The notes beneath the pieces were generated by a model. The model did not search any database. It saw only the letters and a list, made by a program, of their open reading frames with translations, and had not been told where the DNA came from. Shown piece by piece: positions 39,901-53,891 of a stretch of DNA of 64,000 nucleotides. Positions within the stretch are counted from its first letter, which is position 1. Every line of letters starts with the position of its first letter. The translations under genes were made by a program, and so were the position numbers. Source of the DNA: Dicaeum eximium (lineage: Eukaryota > Chordata > Aves > Passeriformes > Dicaeidae); assembly GCA_013396995.1 (NCBI GenBank), contig VWZP01002584.1, positions 719,784-783,783 on the forward strand, in the 5' to 3' direction.

Positions 39901-42900
39901 TATCATCGAATTTCTATTTTTTAGAAAATCTGCACACCACAGCCAACAGATGAAATGCCTATGTGCTACTGAAATATATGAACAAATATTTTGCTTTCCT
40001 ATTGTCATGATGTCCAAAGTCATTTTGTGTTCAAGTGCTGTGACTCATTATCAAAGACCTCTTCTGGCAATTTGGAGGGAAATCATCTATGTTTTAGTTT
40101 TGACAAAGCATTAATTTTTACACACAAGTAAAGGTCAACTACCATAGCCAGATGTAGCTGCAATGAAAACGTGTTCTGCTGAACAATGAAATTGTTCTTT
40201 CCGTATTCCATGTCAAACGCCTCTTTAAATGAGCTATATTAAAACATTACCAAAAAAACCAGCAGCCACTAATCCTTCAAATGTCAGGTATGATAGGGAA
40301 TTAGTGAGGAGTGAATTGCAGGGCTCAAACAGGATAACAGCCCCAAAAAGAAAACACTTCAAAAGTTTGATTTGTAATGAAGGTTGGGATTGCTTAAAAA
40401 TAGCAAGGACTAAATGGCTGTGGATAGAATTTTATAGGTTTATGTACCAGATTTTATAGGTATTTACAGGGTTTATAGAATTTCAGCCAGTGCCTTTTTA
40501 GAACAGAAAAGTAAAATATTATGAACAGTTTGGTAACAGTGAAGATTTGGGAGAAATTTGAGCTTAAAATACCAGGGTATTTGCAGTGTCCTGGAAGTAA
40601 AGAGTCTGCTTTAATTTTTCTGTACCTTTGATGACCTTGTCATGAAGTACCCTCACATAATCAGTTTGATGTGATACTAAGAACTGGGAGAAAACTATTT
40701 ATGAACATGATTAAAATTTGGTAACATTAGGATCTCATTTTCCAGCTCTAAGTGAAAACATATTCTGAGCACTTAAAAAACGTTTTGAAAGTTATGGTCT
40801 ATGTCACTAAGTGCTGTGCATAATTGACAAATCTGTGACTTATAATTGCCAAGTTCATACTCACTTTTAACAAAGTCATACTTAGGTATCTCCACAAGGA
40901 AATAAAAATTATGTTAAAATTTGAACTCTTGCTAAAGAGACTTAGAATGACATGCTATAGTGTTTTTCTTCAGAAGTAAACCTACCGAATTTCTACAGAG
41001 TTGCTGTTAGAAATGTCTGTCTCCCTGCTGTCCTTGATGTCTTATTACAGATTATGATTCAGTTCAATTTGAAGGGTAGCCTAAAAGACAGAGATATGGA
41101 TCCAAGCAGCCTTCACATCATTACAGTCTGGGAGCTATGCAGACCTAGATTTTGAATGAAAACTCTGCTTAGAGGCCCCAACCAAGATCAAGATTTCACC
41201 CATATTTGCATTTGTATAAAGCCAGAAGGGTTTGGCTGAAATTGTAGACTTTCCTAAGCCAGCATTTTTAAGCTTCAATGTCTCAAGACACCCACAGCTA
41301 GACAGGAAATAGAATTATTTTTCAGTTCGTTTTAGCTCCCTGTAAGAACCAAGGGTTAGTTCACAAATTTTCCACTGACAGGATTTTTAAAAAACCCTCT
41401 AATAACCCAGAGGATGTTGAAATCTTTCAAACCAATAATGCTTCATTTTTGCTATGTTAACATGTAGTGACGAACCAGAATTGATACAAATGAGAAATTC
41501 AAAAGAACTACTTTCAGCATTTTCAAAAAGAAAAAAATTGCCTTAGAAGAAGAAACACAGCTTTATAAAACTTTCACCTTGCAATAAACTAATGCTTCTG
41601 TTGCATTTCTTTAGAATAGGAATTCTTATTATATAATTTCTCTCCCATACAGAGAGCCCGAACCCGGTCCCAGTTCAGGTGCAAACTGCTGTGGTCATGT
41701 CAGAAGACTGACCCATGGAATATAGACCACAAGAAGAAAAAAAGAGGCAGGCTGTCCTACCTGTAAAACATGGATTTAAACTTGGCAATTACAAAAGAGA
41801 AAGCTAAGTGTCATGCATGCATGGAAATACCCAGTTTATGTGAGGTTGTTGCCTCAACACAGCAGCTGGAATGAAAAAATTCTTTTAGACAAGTTTGCCT
41901 TCTCCCTTGCTTTTTTCTTTTTCCTGAAGGACAACATAAGATGTAGCTTTGCAATTTAATTAAATGTGACATATGTTGCTATAAGCCACATACTTGCAAG
42001 TACAGTATTTATGCCAAGTATGAGCAATCCTAGAGTAATTATGGTTTATATTTTACAGAGGGCATGTCACTCAGCAGACAAGTTTCATGAAAGGACTGAG
42101 AAAAAGAAATGCCAAAAAAAGAAAAGGAAATTATGGGCCAGAGGGTTTAAAGCTCCCAGATGAATAAAGTGAAACTGGAAAGTCTCTTAATGACAGAGGA
42201 GCAGATATGACAATAATGATAATAAAAAACTAGAGGTTAGAGTTTAAGGTCAGACTGCCAAACCAGACACTGTGCTCAGGCTGCTGAGAGGCAATTACTC
42301 CAAGACTTGCCAGGAGAAGTACTTTTTCCAAAGATCTGCTCCAGAGCCCTTGGGGTGTAATTCCCTTTCAATGCTACAAGCTGGATACAAAAGCCAATTT
42401 CAGGAGGTGGAGAAAGAGAAGCAGTGTCTGCCAGGGGGATGCCTGGATGTGTTCATAGGTAGACTCTGTCTGAAAAATCCTGCCACAGCTTTCGTGTTCG
42501 GGTGCATAACATCACTGGCCAAAGCCAGTGAGAGATTGTGACAGTCAAGAAAATTCATATAGATATTTTGGTAGCAATTTCCAAAAACACTTAAATGCAA
42601 AATACAAATTTTTTTTTTTGTTACGAAATGGATATTCATTTCAGACTGGTTTATAAACTGCTTTATAAATTACTGTGATTACAATTGTACAGGCATTTAA
42701 GTATCATGATACTGTGCAATACTCCAATATCAATAAAACTATTATAAAATATTTTAAATCTTCTCCTTTCTATGTGGCATTCAGCTCTGCAGGTAGTGAC
42801 ACTCCTACACTGAAATACTTGGGGAGGAGATTAATTACACTGAGATAGTAAAACTTGAACAACCTTTGTGTGAAGGGGCCTAAACTATTTGAAGGCAGTA

Positions 42901-44374
42901 AAATGTGCTCAGGGGCTAAACCCTAGGCTTCTAAATAATTTAAGTATATTTGACAATTGTTTCTTTTCATACTTAACACCTCACATGAAAAAGGTGTGGT
43001 CTTAGAGACTGAATCAGTTCATCAGTCTCACAGAAAGGAATCAAAGCAATACATAACACCATGCAAAAAACCCCCACCATGCATAAAAAACCCACCAGAG
43101 TACAAAATTGCAGGTGGAGCCCAGGTGCCTCAGTTAACTGCATTAAACACGTGAGGGAACCTGTTTTCTGCTCTCCAGTTTGTGTATGGCAGTTACTTAC
43201 ACGGTTTTTATTCTCCCAGATTCCTGTGGGCTTCCATAATCTCAAAGTTGTCCTCTTTTGTCTTCTGGACCATGGCCCTGAGTGGTGTTTTTTCAGCTTC
43301 ACTTTTGGAGGACTCATTTTTCTCCTTCTCATATCCTCATTCTCACTTATATTTTTTGTCTGAGCTATCTCAGCTGTTCAGATGCTACCAGCTGTCATCT
43401 TTGCAAACAGATTAAAATACCTCTAGTTTACAATCACTTCAGGGTGAAACATTCCACTTTGGATCCCCCGCCAAAAGATCAGTCACTACAGGAATGAAGT
43501 TCATTATTTTCTATCTACCCATTAAATTGTTTGAATAGTGAAACCAAGCTGACCACCATAGGTTATCTTAAGATATTGGTACTCTGCCATTTCTCTAAAA
43601 CCTCTTAGATAACTGTTCAGTTTTCTCTATCTTTAGATTAAGGTTTAGATGGAAAAGCTTGACTTAAGTATTAACCTTAATACCTTGGTCTGAAAGTGAC
43701 TGTGATAATCACTTCAGCCAGTTTCAGAAGCAGAGCTTCAGATGTCAGGGGAAAAGTTGCATCCTGTGCTTTCACAACTTTCCTGATGAGTCCAGCCATC
43801 AGCAGATTGCTACTGAAGAGTGAGGTTTTTTCACTGAAATTTTAGACCAATTACACTGAAACCGAAGTGAAATTATCCTGGATTTTTCACACATAAACAC
43901 GTCAAAGAGCTGTTTTTTTCATTTGTTTATAACAGCTCCTACTAAAAAGTTGCACCATGCTATGGATGAAAGTCACTCTCACTACAATCCCTCTGTTTAC
44001 AAGGAACAGATCTGATTATAGAGTGCAGATACTTGTAATTTTCTATAGTTCCCCCACAGCATCAGCTCCACAAACAACTAGATTTGAGCAAAGCATCCCA
44101 TTTGTGTTTTCATATGTGCTGAGACAATGACATCTGCATTTCTCTCTTTCTGCAGGAAATGTATTTTATTGGACAGCTCAGGTTTGCATTTATTTTGCTT
44201 TGTTTTTATTGGCATCATCTCACTGGGAGCTTCTAGAATTTTCAGTGATCAACAAATACAAGCCAGGCTTTTTTTTTTCCTCACTGTTGCTCACAACTGA
44301 TGAATTTCCAGCATATAATGGACATCTGTATTAATCCCTAAGAGCATGACTTTGCATATGAACTGGTTAATATC
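36976..44374. other. Intergenic, no gene seen
   Basis: AT-rich, with A tracts near 38500 and 38865 and a loose repeat of ATTTTATAGG at 40430-40480. Nothing else recognisable. Confidence 0.65.
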
Positions 44375-44600
44375 ATGCTTTTTTGATACTCCAGCCCTCA
44401 AGGTGACCCACTGCTCCTCCACGACGACAACTGCTCACAACTTCTGTGATCAGCACATTCCATTATCGGACTCCTGCTTTTGAGCTAAGTACTTTAATGA
44501 AAATATTAAATAAGACTGTCCCAAAATTGATCCTCGAGGGGCTCCACTGACAGTCTCAGAATATCATTAGGCCTTACATTTTAATACTAATTATATTGTA
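44375..44600 (-). mobile_element. Old CR1 LINE reverse transcriptase relic
   Basis: Translated on the minus strand, the block reads SGAPRGSILGQSYLIF, which aligns with the SGVPQGSVLGPVLFNIF motif of CR1-family reverse transcriptases. In-frame stops follow within 30 residues, so it is a dead fragment. The boundaries are estimated from where similarity is visible. This is the only LINE coding remnant I could recognise in the downstream region. Confidence 0.55.
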
Positions 44601-47600
44601 GTATTTGCATCAGGGCAGCAATGCTCCTGCAGCATGCTCCCATATGGACTCATGACACAGAGCCCCTCTCCAGAGCAGCCAGCCACCTGAAGTGGCCAGA
44701 CAAATGGAGACAGGCTGGAAGCAGCACTCTACTGCTTTGAGAGGCCTGGATCTGTAATGCTGTAGCTGTAATGAAATTTATCTAATAATAAAAAAAATTT
44801 TAAAATTTCAATTTCTGCCACTTGCAGACTAAAAGAGGAGGAAAATATCCTGCCATATCTTACTGAAATGCAAGAATGATGATCTAAAGTTCATAGAAAA
44901 TTGAAGTTTCTAAGAAGGTGATTAGAAAAGAGAAAGCAATAAGGATACTTTGCTGCCCGTTATACGTAAAGAAAAATTCAGAGTATTTTTTGTATGTTCT
45001 TACGAATCTGTCAGACAAGCCTTCTCTGGATGTTTTGAATGAGATTCATAACTAATTCTAATTCCTAATAGAAATAGTTTTCAACATTAATTTCAGTATT
45101 TCTGGGAAAAAAATAACATGCCATCATTCACCAACACAAAATTGGTTAGATGGCAATAATCAGAAATCCATGAAGAACTGTTTTCTCCTGGTTGCTGAAG
45201 TATTCCAACCAGCATACACTCAAAGGAAAGTTCCATTTAAATTTTTCATCTCAGTTTTTCTTTTATCCTTTCTATAAATTGATGGTAATATAGAGATTAA
45301 TTTATTTTAAAAATTGATTAATTGAATCATACACTTTAAAGTTAAGAACTTAGTCAGTGTATCACTGATAGCAGTAAAATTTTCCCATTGTTAGCTGGAC
45401 TAACATCTTCCATAGTGTGCTGTCAACAAGAAGTTTAAAGCGACTGAAATTAGTAAGTATGTGTTTTCCTGGCACTTGGAATCTGCATTTCCCCAGTGTG
45501 GGCATGATGTCAAAACATAGTGACAGTGTGCATGCATCCAAGAAAGCAAGCCTACAAGCAGTGAGCATGGAACAAAAACGAGAATCCACATAAAACCTAT
45601 TTTCTTTTTTTCTAGTGCAGATTTATTGCACTTCAGTGGACTGGTTAACTGACTCAATAAAAGCTCTCCAAAAGTTTTTGAGAAAACAGCCTGACTGATT
45701 GCAAAGCATAACTGACAGAAGTGCTCCTACTACTTATGGCTTATACAGAAACATTCATATTCAGAGTGCTTGACAGACATTAAATTAATCCCACTGTATC
45801 ATAATTCTAATTGCCACAGGGATTCAGACTGTTCTGAGGCATATCTGCTGCAGAAGTTAAGTGTCTGTAGCACCCTCCTACTGCAGGAAATCCAGTTAAG
45901 CTCATTTGTTATTTTCAGTGAGAATATTCCTCCAAGGTTCTTTTCCTACCTACATTTTAAAATGGAGCTCAGAGGTGCTCGTTGGTATCTTGTCAGCACA
46001 GCCTTTTTAATCTGCTAGCTCTGTAAAAAATGGATGTGGCTGTAATGTCTCATTTGAGGATTTTATGATGGTTACTGTGGTAGCCAAAAATGGTAATCTC
46101 ACCAGCTACTTGGTTTTTATGTTACTCCTGACGTTTCATATATGATAAAGTAGAAACATAACAGTCTTTACTTGTTCTTCTTCCAGGGAAAAAAAAATCC
46201 ACCAAAACAAACCACAAAACACATGTAAGCCCAATTTTAACCCCCCTCTTCACCTCCCTTGTTTAAATTCTAGATTTAGTACCTGTAACATTTCTGACCA
46301 ACGCCTTTCCAAGCTCTTGCATACTCAATCAGCTCACAGCAGGAAGATCAAAAGTTTTTGGTTTTGACGACCTGATTTTTTTCATGGTCCAAGACTAATA
46401 TTCTGGAAAAAAGATTCTTCATCCCTTAAATTGAGCTTCATGTTGCTGCCCTACCAAACCTCCTCCTTGGAGCACAGTGGGCATAGCCCCATGACAGCAA
46501 GAGAATGACAAATGTACACGTGGATGGAAGAAAGAACTGTACCAGGTGCTGCATTCCCAGAGCATCACTGGACTGAGCTTGTATTTGTGGCATTTACTAA
46601 TAATGGAAAAAAGGAAAACACTGTAGTCCTTCAGAAACTGAACTTCAGCCTCTGCTAGCCTTCATGATTTTGATAAATTCTCAGAAGAGTCACATAGGGT
46701 GCCTGTAGTGTGCACTCTGGATTTACTGCCTGCCTTCGTTTTAGCCAGCCAAAGTGAGCTCTCAAGTATTAGGTTCCCAGTGAAGATGTGGTTTTGGTTT
46801 CTTAGTAGTATGAAGAGTTTTAATGGAAAAATTTAAAATTTCCCCTGAAAAGAAGCGTTTGCAAAACACTCATCAAAATCAGAGAGTTGCTCAACAAACA
46901 GAAAGGGTTTTAGCAAGCCAGGCAGTCACAGCCAGTGACTTGGGTTTTGTAGGAAAAAAGGTAAAGTGCAAGTGAAGAATGTCAAAATGTATGCAGAGAA
47001 GGGCAGAAAAATTTATGTTGATGAACAAATGTACAGTCTTTTCCTTTACACCTTGTGCACATAAATTGATGAGGACTCTTGGAAAGTCCTGCCAAAGACT
47101 TCAACCTACAGTAGCAGAAGCATAAAAATATACGCCTCTCCTAAAGGAATCACATAAGAATGAAATTAGTTCCAGGGACAGATAAATCTATCTATGTTGC
47201 CATTTGGCACACATGAATTGTTTCTATGTGCCTAAATGAATTTTGTTTCCTGTAAGACTGGAGTGCATTGGCACCTTGCACTGTTACACTATTTCAGGTA
47301 TCAGTATCCAAGAAATACAGACTTTGGGATTGTGATGGTTTGTAAATGTTAAGCTGCCTAAGCCATCAAATGCTGCCACCTTTGTAGTATGATTAACAAA
47401 GGCTATGGGAACTAACATTTTATTTCTATTTTAATTCATATTAGTAAAGTGAGTGATCAGTGGTAAAGACTTGGCACGCTGCTGACAACACTGTGGTCAG
47501 CTTCACTTTTTTCAGGCTTTTACTAGGCATGAGGAACTGCATTGCTCTGTACTCAGCTCAGTAGAATGCAATTTCTTGTACAAACATCATTTTCAGGAAT

Positions 47601-50600
47601 ATTATGAAAACTTTGATACAGTGACAATCAGCAGAAATAAAAGTTCTTGGCCATTATTTTCATGCTATCCAAACAGAAATTAGACGATAGAGATCAGAAA
47701 TATCTTATCAGTTACCATTTGCTGAAAGAAGGGGGTGGAGGTTTTTTTTTTTCTTATTTATTTTGCTTTTGTCCTTCTATGGATCAAAGCCCATAAGGGC
47801 TCCTTTACTATTATCCCTTGCTGCTGACTTTGAACCACATCAGTGCTTTAAGACTGGTGGGAAGCCACAGAATAGAAGTCGATACTAAGTAGTTTTATTC
47901 TACATTTCCTGATGCTGCTTTTGCTAAAAATATCTTAGGCTTGAAAAAAAAATAAATCAATAAGCACCACTTTTATCCTCATGGCTTTGATTGTCATGCT
48001 CCAAGAAAAATCTGAAAAGCAATTGGCTCCACTTTATGGCAGATACAGAGACTAGAACTGAGTAGGTCCCATCCTCATCATCTCATGCCACAAGGTGAAA
48101 GCCATGGTGAATTAAAAACTCATTGTTTTCTCCCAGTAGCTTAAAATGAGGCCATTTGGTGTATATTTAGCAAGGACTCCAAACAAAATAATCATCCAGC
48201 AAGGATTTCACTCTTCTTCCAGTGCTCATTGCACTGTGATGGTTGTTCTCTGCCATTCCATAAGTAGGTAATTCACTTCCAGAACTCGGGTTCCTCAGTA
48301 CCTCCTTTTTTTTTTTTCTCTTTATATCCCTTGATTCATCTTCTCCAGCCTGCCTCCCTGCTTTGTAGCTTTCAGAGAGACCGGATTCCAGTTTCATCAA
48401 TTCCTCTTCCTTTTGCGAATAGGATGGAATTTTTACACATCCTCAATATGGACAGCAAATCTAAAAATATCCTCATTTCCATGGTGTCATCTCAAAATGT
48501 TTGAATATTTCTGTGATCCAACATTCAGTGGCTCGCTAAAAAGAAAGGAGCAGTTTAAAAAATAATAATCCTAATTTTCAGATATTTCCCTGCCACAGAC
48601 AACACTGGCTTTTATGAAGAACATATTTCTAGGTAATAGGAAAATCATCATAGACAAGGAAAAAAAAAACCCTGAAGAAAATCAGATTTGGGTAAACAGT
48701 TCATACTGAGATCCATAGTTGCTGCCAATTTTAAAGATTTAAGATCTTTTAGAGGATGTGCATCCTAAATTTTCAAATTTTCAGTCAGTCCAATACTGAA
48801 GCTGTTGAAGGACATGTTCAGTGAGGATGATGTCCATGGCAACACTGGGAGTTACTCACGTGTAACTTCAAGGCAAACCTCAAACACCCATAAACCAGTT
48901 CACCTTTCATCTGAGTGTCTGGAACAGACTCTCATTTCCCAACCTTAATCTCGGCAAATACAAAATTCCATGCACATGAAAACCTGCATTTGCAAATACC
49001 AGAACCTTCCTGTGTACACACTAAACATATTACAATATACATACATAAGCAGTAAGATTTTAGTTTGCAAAGAATTTTCATCTGTAACATAAGCAAAACC
49101 AAGGTATAAAATACTTTTCTCCACCTGTAAGTAGATCTTACAAGATCAATTAATTTGTAAACTTCACTTAGGGGATACAGCATTTTTAATTTGTAATAGA
49201 AAGTTCTGATGCTGACAGAAAATCTTTTAGGAGCTATGAATACAGAGGTGGGATGTTAGCTTTCAAAAAAGCATATTGCACAACAGATGCTATGTTGGAC
49301 AGATCCTCCAGTTTTCCCACAGAAGCTCTTTCTTCCTTAAGTTTACTGAAGGAAGATAGTAGATTAAAGAAAAATAGAGAATGTTAGAAGCAAAACACTG
49401 TGTAAAATTTACATGCTAACTAAAGCTATAAATTAACCAGGTTGTTATTTTAACAAATAGCTGGTTCTGTAACACAAGTGAGGTGGTAGATACTTTATAT
49501 TTACAAGAGCTGAAGCAAATTCCATTGTTTAGGTTTCATGATCAGTTGCAGCTAACCTACTCCTGTACAATTTTTACAAATACAGATCTAGGGCATATTT
49601 GCATTATCCTAAAATAAAAGCACTTTGTCATTTATACATCAGAACAATTACTCATAGGAAAATAAACTCATTGGATAAAATGCTAAAATATATGCAAGGC
49701 ATTTTATAAAACTTTGTAAATATTTTTTAAACCTCTTTCATAGTATATTAACAAGTATTATTTTACTTCAAGTAAAATCAAATTGAACAGGAACTCATAC
49801 AAGATTTCACAGGAAACACTACAAGAGAAAAATAAATATCTACATCCATTATGTTAACTCAGCACACAAAAGTTATAGATTTTCCTGTAGAGTACTTGTT
49901 TTTTCAGGTATACAGCATAATCAAAACCCCTGAACACTACTTTGGTTGTGTTGGCTTTCCAATCATTTCGTAATTCTTTAGGCAATGCAGCTTTGTGTAA
50001 ATGACCTCATTTTACTGTAGCTCAATGGCAAAGACTAAAGCAGGTGTGTTCCTGCATTGACTAAGAGGAGTCATAATTTCAAGATCAAGCTTGTACATAT
50101 TTTCTCTTAATGACATTGGTTTTGGTAAGACCAGAGTGCACCAAGAACCAAGTGTGGGTGCAAGAACCCTTGACAGATCTGTGACACGCTGTTCAAGACA
50201 CTGCCAGACACAAGTGAATGCAATCACAAAACAACCCAAAAAAACCTCTTAGGGAACACCATCAACCATCAACAAATTTATAATGACTCCTTAAAAAGCC
50301 TCAAAGGGCAACATTTCCCACTTACGGCTGGTTGAGGTCAGAACTTCAGCTGGAGCCTGACTTCCAGTGACGCTACACAGATGGACACGGATATCGCTGG
50401 GATCCAGTGCGTGGTTCCCAGTTTGTCACTGTGCCGGCAGAGAATGCAGCCAGTACCTGTTATTTTGGGCAGGCAGCACCAGTGTTTCTGGGCAGATACA
50501 CCTTACAGAGGTCTGCACACCACACTGCAACTAAATCCCAGTTTTGAGATGCTACACAAGACCTTTGGCAGCGGGTTAAGCTTTTGTGCCAAGGGGCTGA

Positions 50601-51599
50601 CACGCTCAGGGACACTTCTTTGAGCTCCACCTTGCTCCCCACTGCCTGCTGTGGGAATGGCCTCACCCCAAACCAAGAGGCTGTTTCTGGTGCCAGGAAA
50701 GCCTTTCAGCTGTGCCTGTGAAACCTCTCTGCCTCCTCCAAAGAAAGGTGCAGGCCACATGCTTATCTCCTGTAGCACATCCTGGGCTGTCTGTGGGCTC
50801 CTGCCTGAATAATGCTGGCTCTAACACACGCTGATCTGAGGCACGAGGACTGAAGACATGCCAAAAAAATCAACACAGAAAGCCGACGCATTTAACTTAA
50901 TCCTACCTAATCTTCATATGTGCTTAAAAGCTGCAGTTATGAAAGAAACCTGTACCTGAGACTTGTGCCTGTTAAGGCTCTAGCAGTGTTCTGTGCCAAG
51001 ACAGCGGAGAAGTCTGGCAGTCAAAATCAGCATTTTTTAACTGGGATGAAGGGCAGAAGATAAGGAAACAGTGATCAGTATGATTACAGGCTTATGAAAA
51101 TACAAGAGTATTTTCATCACCTACTCCACCTACTCCACCATGACCCACAGCAGGGCTCTGCCAAACACAGGATGGCTAGCCCAGGACAGCAGGCAGGTAA
51201 GGAAACTTGCATTTGTGCAAGTGCCAACACACATGGACTCCTAACGTTCATTCTCTTCACTTATTTGGCTCTTATTTCCTTTGTAGCCAATGTGCCTCAC
51301 CCCTGAGGTAAATGCTTTTGTTGGTACAAATTTTCTTCATCAGCTCTCTCTGGAAATTGGCAGGCTGAGAGAAGTTTTCATTATCACAGTCCCTGAAATG
51401 CTCAGAAATCAGATCTTTAAGGCAATCAACTGTAATTATGTAAAATCCTAGGCTGCATCCAGCTCTCCCACTTTGCTCATGCTACTGTAGCTGTATGATT
51501 TCAGTGGAAAAGATCCTGGCTCTTGCCAATAGAAATAAGATTAGAGTTACCCCTAAAATTATGCTTCAGGGAACACAAGAAACTACGCAGGAAAGATAA
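44601..51599. other. Intergenic or distal ROBO1 3' UTR/flank, no coding gene seen
   Basis: AT-rich block nearest the ROBO1 3' end. Part of the upper end may still be 3' UTR if a distal polyadenylation site is used. A modestly GC-richer patch lies at about 50340-50850. A CACCTACTC repeat is present near 51118-51140. No coding evidence. Confidence 0.6.
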
Positions 51600-53269
51600 T
51601 GTATTTGAGAACATTTTTAATAAATAATGTGACAAAAATTACTTTTCTGATTATTGAATCCTCAGTATGCAAAATTATGGCTAAAATATGAGGTTTCTTA
51701 CATGAACATAATGAAAACATTAATCACATGGATTTTCCTTTAGTACTGCACACCCTTTCTATGGAACTTTTCTTTAAAAATCAGCTAAATGAAAAATTTC
51801 AGTCCTCGGTAAACACCAAAACACTTTTTTTTTCTTTTTTTTTTTTTCATTGGGGCTAGCTGTCAATAGCTGTCAATCCTGACCACCCCCAATAAACAAA
51901 CACACATTTTTCCATTAGCACCAATGACAAAGAAATTTTATAATTACAAAAAAGATCAGAAAATCTACAGACAGAGGACATCATTTGGCAAATTCAATGC
52001 AACTAATGCCTCTATTTCAGCTTTAATGATAATCCAATGTTGAAAGAGGCCACATAAAAATTGGTAATTTTCTGTAAATCCAGGAAAAGTGAGAAGTGTT
52101 TTGATTATGGCCCACATTAATATTTGTTACTTTACCATCTGTCATCATTCAAATATTCCAAATACAAACATAGAGCATTAACAAAAAGATGAAAAATATC
52201 CCAAACAAACGCTTAACATTTTCAATAAGACAAGAAAAAGGTTAATAGTTACAATGGTTTACAAACAAAGTTTAGTGATTGTGCTTTTAAAACCAAAAAA
52301 AAAAAAAAGATAAGCAGTGCATTACAAAAAAATCATTGCCAAGATCAAACAAAACTTCTTTAAGTGGCACTTCTTCTTTAAGGTGAATTGACACAAGTAG
52401 AGGTCTGAGATTTGGGCCAGTAGCAGTTGATGATATTACTTAACCATTATTAAAAATGTCCATTGATCTTTTTTCATAAGCAGTGTTGAAGCTGAAAATT
52501 AGTAAAAAGTTTCAGATAAACTTGCTCATGCTTTGATTAGGCAAATAGCAATCACATTGGCTTACCTCCTGCCTATCCCAAGGGACATTTTTAATAAGAA
52601 CGTATTTAATGATGAAAATGGAAAGACAAATCAAAGTACCACAGGGGTTTAAAATGAGAGTACATATTTACAATAATAGCCATCTTGTCCCAAATTAATT
52701 TTACTTTCATTTGTCAAACTGTATCATCTGCAAAAGGTTAGCAAGAGATTGGCAGAACACAAGACACACGGTCTGTGTTAAAACTGCAGGATGCCATGAG
52801 GAGTAAAACCCCGAGCACCACAGAACGTTCCGCGCCACGCTCCCTTTGGGGCCCTCTCTGACCATGTCCCTTGTGGTGTCACCGGCTGGCTCTCGGGAGA
52901 ACTGGCAGTGCACTGAGCACTGCCTTGCTGGGGAGAAACCTTGGAACCCCTGGCCCTGGAATTCCCTTCTGTTCTAATCCTGGAGCAGCAGCTGGCCCAA
53001 GCGCCCCGAGGAGCGCTTCCCTGCCTCCCCGGGCAGCGAAGGTGACGCACGGAATAGGCGAGGGCCGCTCCTAGTGAGGAGGGTTTACAAAGAAAGAGTA
53101 AAATAAAAACTAGCATTCTGATGGCATGAGGAAAAAGGAAAAATTGTACACTCTGATTGCACTGAACATTATTTCTGGCGTCAAACATCATCAGACTTGA
53201 GGCATCTTAAGTGATTTATTTTTTTTCTGATTAGATTTTAAAAGCCTGTTACAGTACATGTCGTTGTCT
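51600..53269 (-). other. ROBO1: ROBO1 3' untranslated region (distal end uncertain)
   Basis: The sequence directly after the stop codon on the minus strand is 3' UTR by position. An AATAAA-type hexamer occurs only about 50 nt after the stop (53215-53220), which looks too early to be the main site. ATTAAA variants occur at 52605-52610, 52590-52595 and 51616-51621. I place the end near 51.6 kb only because ROBO1 3' UTRs are usually one to two kilobases; the true end could lie much further down. It contains a GC-rich patch at about 52790-53075, an A-rich tract near 52295 and a T-rich tract near 51825-51847. No credible protein is encoded. Confidence 0.4.
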
Positions 53270-53284
53270 TCAGCTTTCTGTTTC
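53270..53284 (-). CDS. ROBO1: ROBO1 terminal coding micro-exon (ETES, stop)
   Basis: The last 15 coding nucleotides read GAA ACA GAA AGC TGA, encoding Glu-Thr-Glu-Ser and the stop codon. They follow the acceptor ttaatacag. Joined in phase 0 to the previous exon (ending Met-Glu) this gives M-E-E-T-E-S, matching the LEETES ending I recall for mammalian ROBO1. The intron between them is 607 bp. The coding part is too short for any ORF or exon predictor to find without homology. The rest of this exon is 3' UTR. Confidence 0.9.
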   Translation of the reverse strand, partial: ETES

Positions 53285-53891
53285 CTGTATTAAAAAAAGA
53301 GAATATTAATTACTACATGTTAAACTTTATGATTTAAAATTTGTTTTACATACTTCTTAGGGATTTGCTACTTTTAAATGATTAATTACTACTTTAAATT
53401 ATGCACAGCAGTGTGGCTGTATGTTGGCCACCCTTTCTACAATCAGTATTTAAATTGAATCGATATCATTAGCCAGAAAAAGTAAAGAAAAAGGTTTGTA
53501 TCTTAATATCGAATAAAATACAGAATGATAAACTGTCAAAAGATGTGAAAGGCAATGTAATGGTGTTCTTAGACGCTCTAGTTCTTTATTTTCAGTTTTG
53601 AAAGAATCTGGGTAGTGTAAAGAGCTCTTCAAAATATTGTAATTCTGCAAGTTCTATTCCATAAGTTACAGTGGGGTGACAATTACATTATACTATATAT
53701 GACTTTTTTTTAATGTTTTGACACATTCCTGGTTTTTTTACTTGGATTGGGCATAACCTCATGGACAGATAAATGCACTAATTTTCCTGAACAGAAATAT
53801 TTCTGGTTCAAAAGTGTTTTTTCCTGGCAACTGTCTAAAAAAAAAAAACCAGCTTTATTGTAGTCATCTTCAGTATTACAACTGCAGTTAC

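Noticed and set aside
52778..53191. 137-codon minus-strand frame just after the ROBO1 stop
   Set aside because: It lies in the 3' UTR, has no recognisable protein features and follows from the GC-rich patch.
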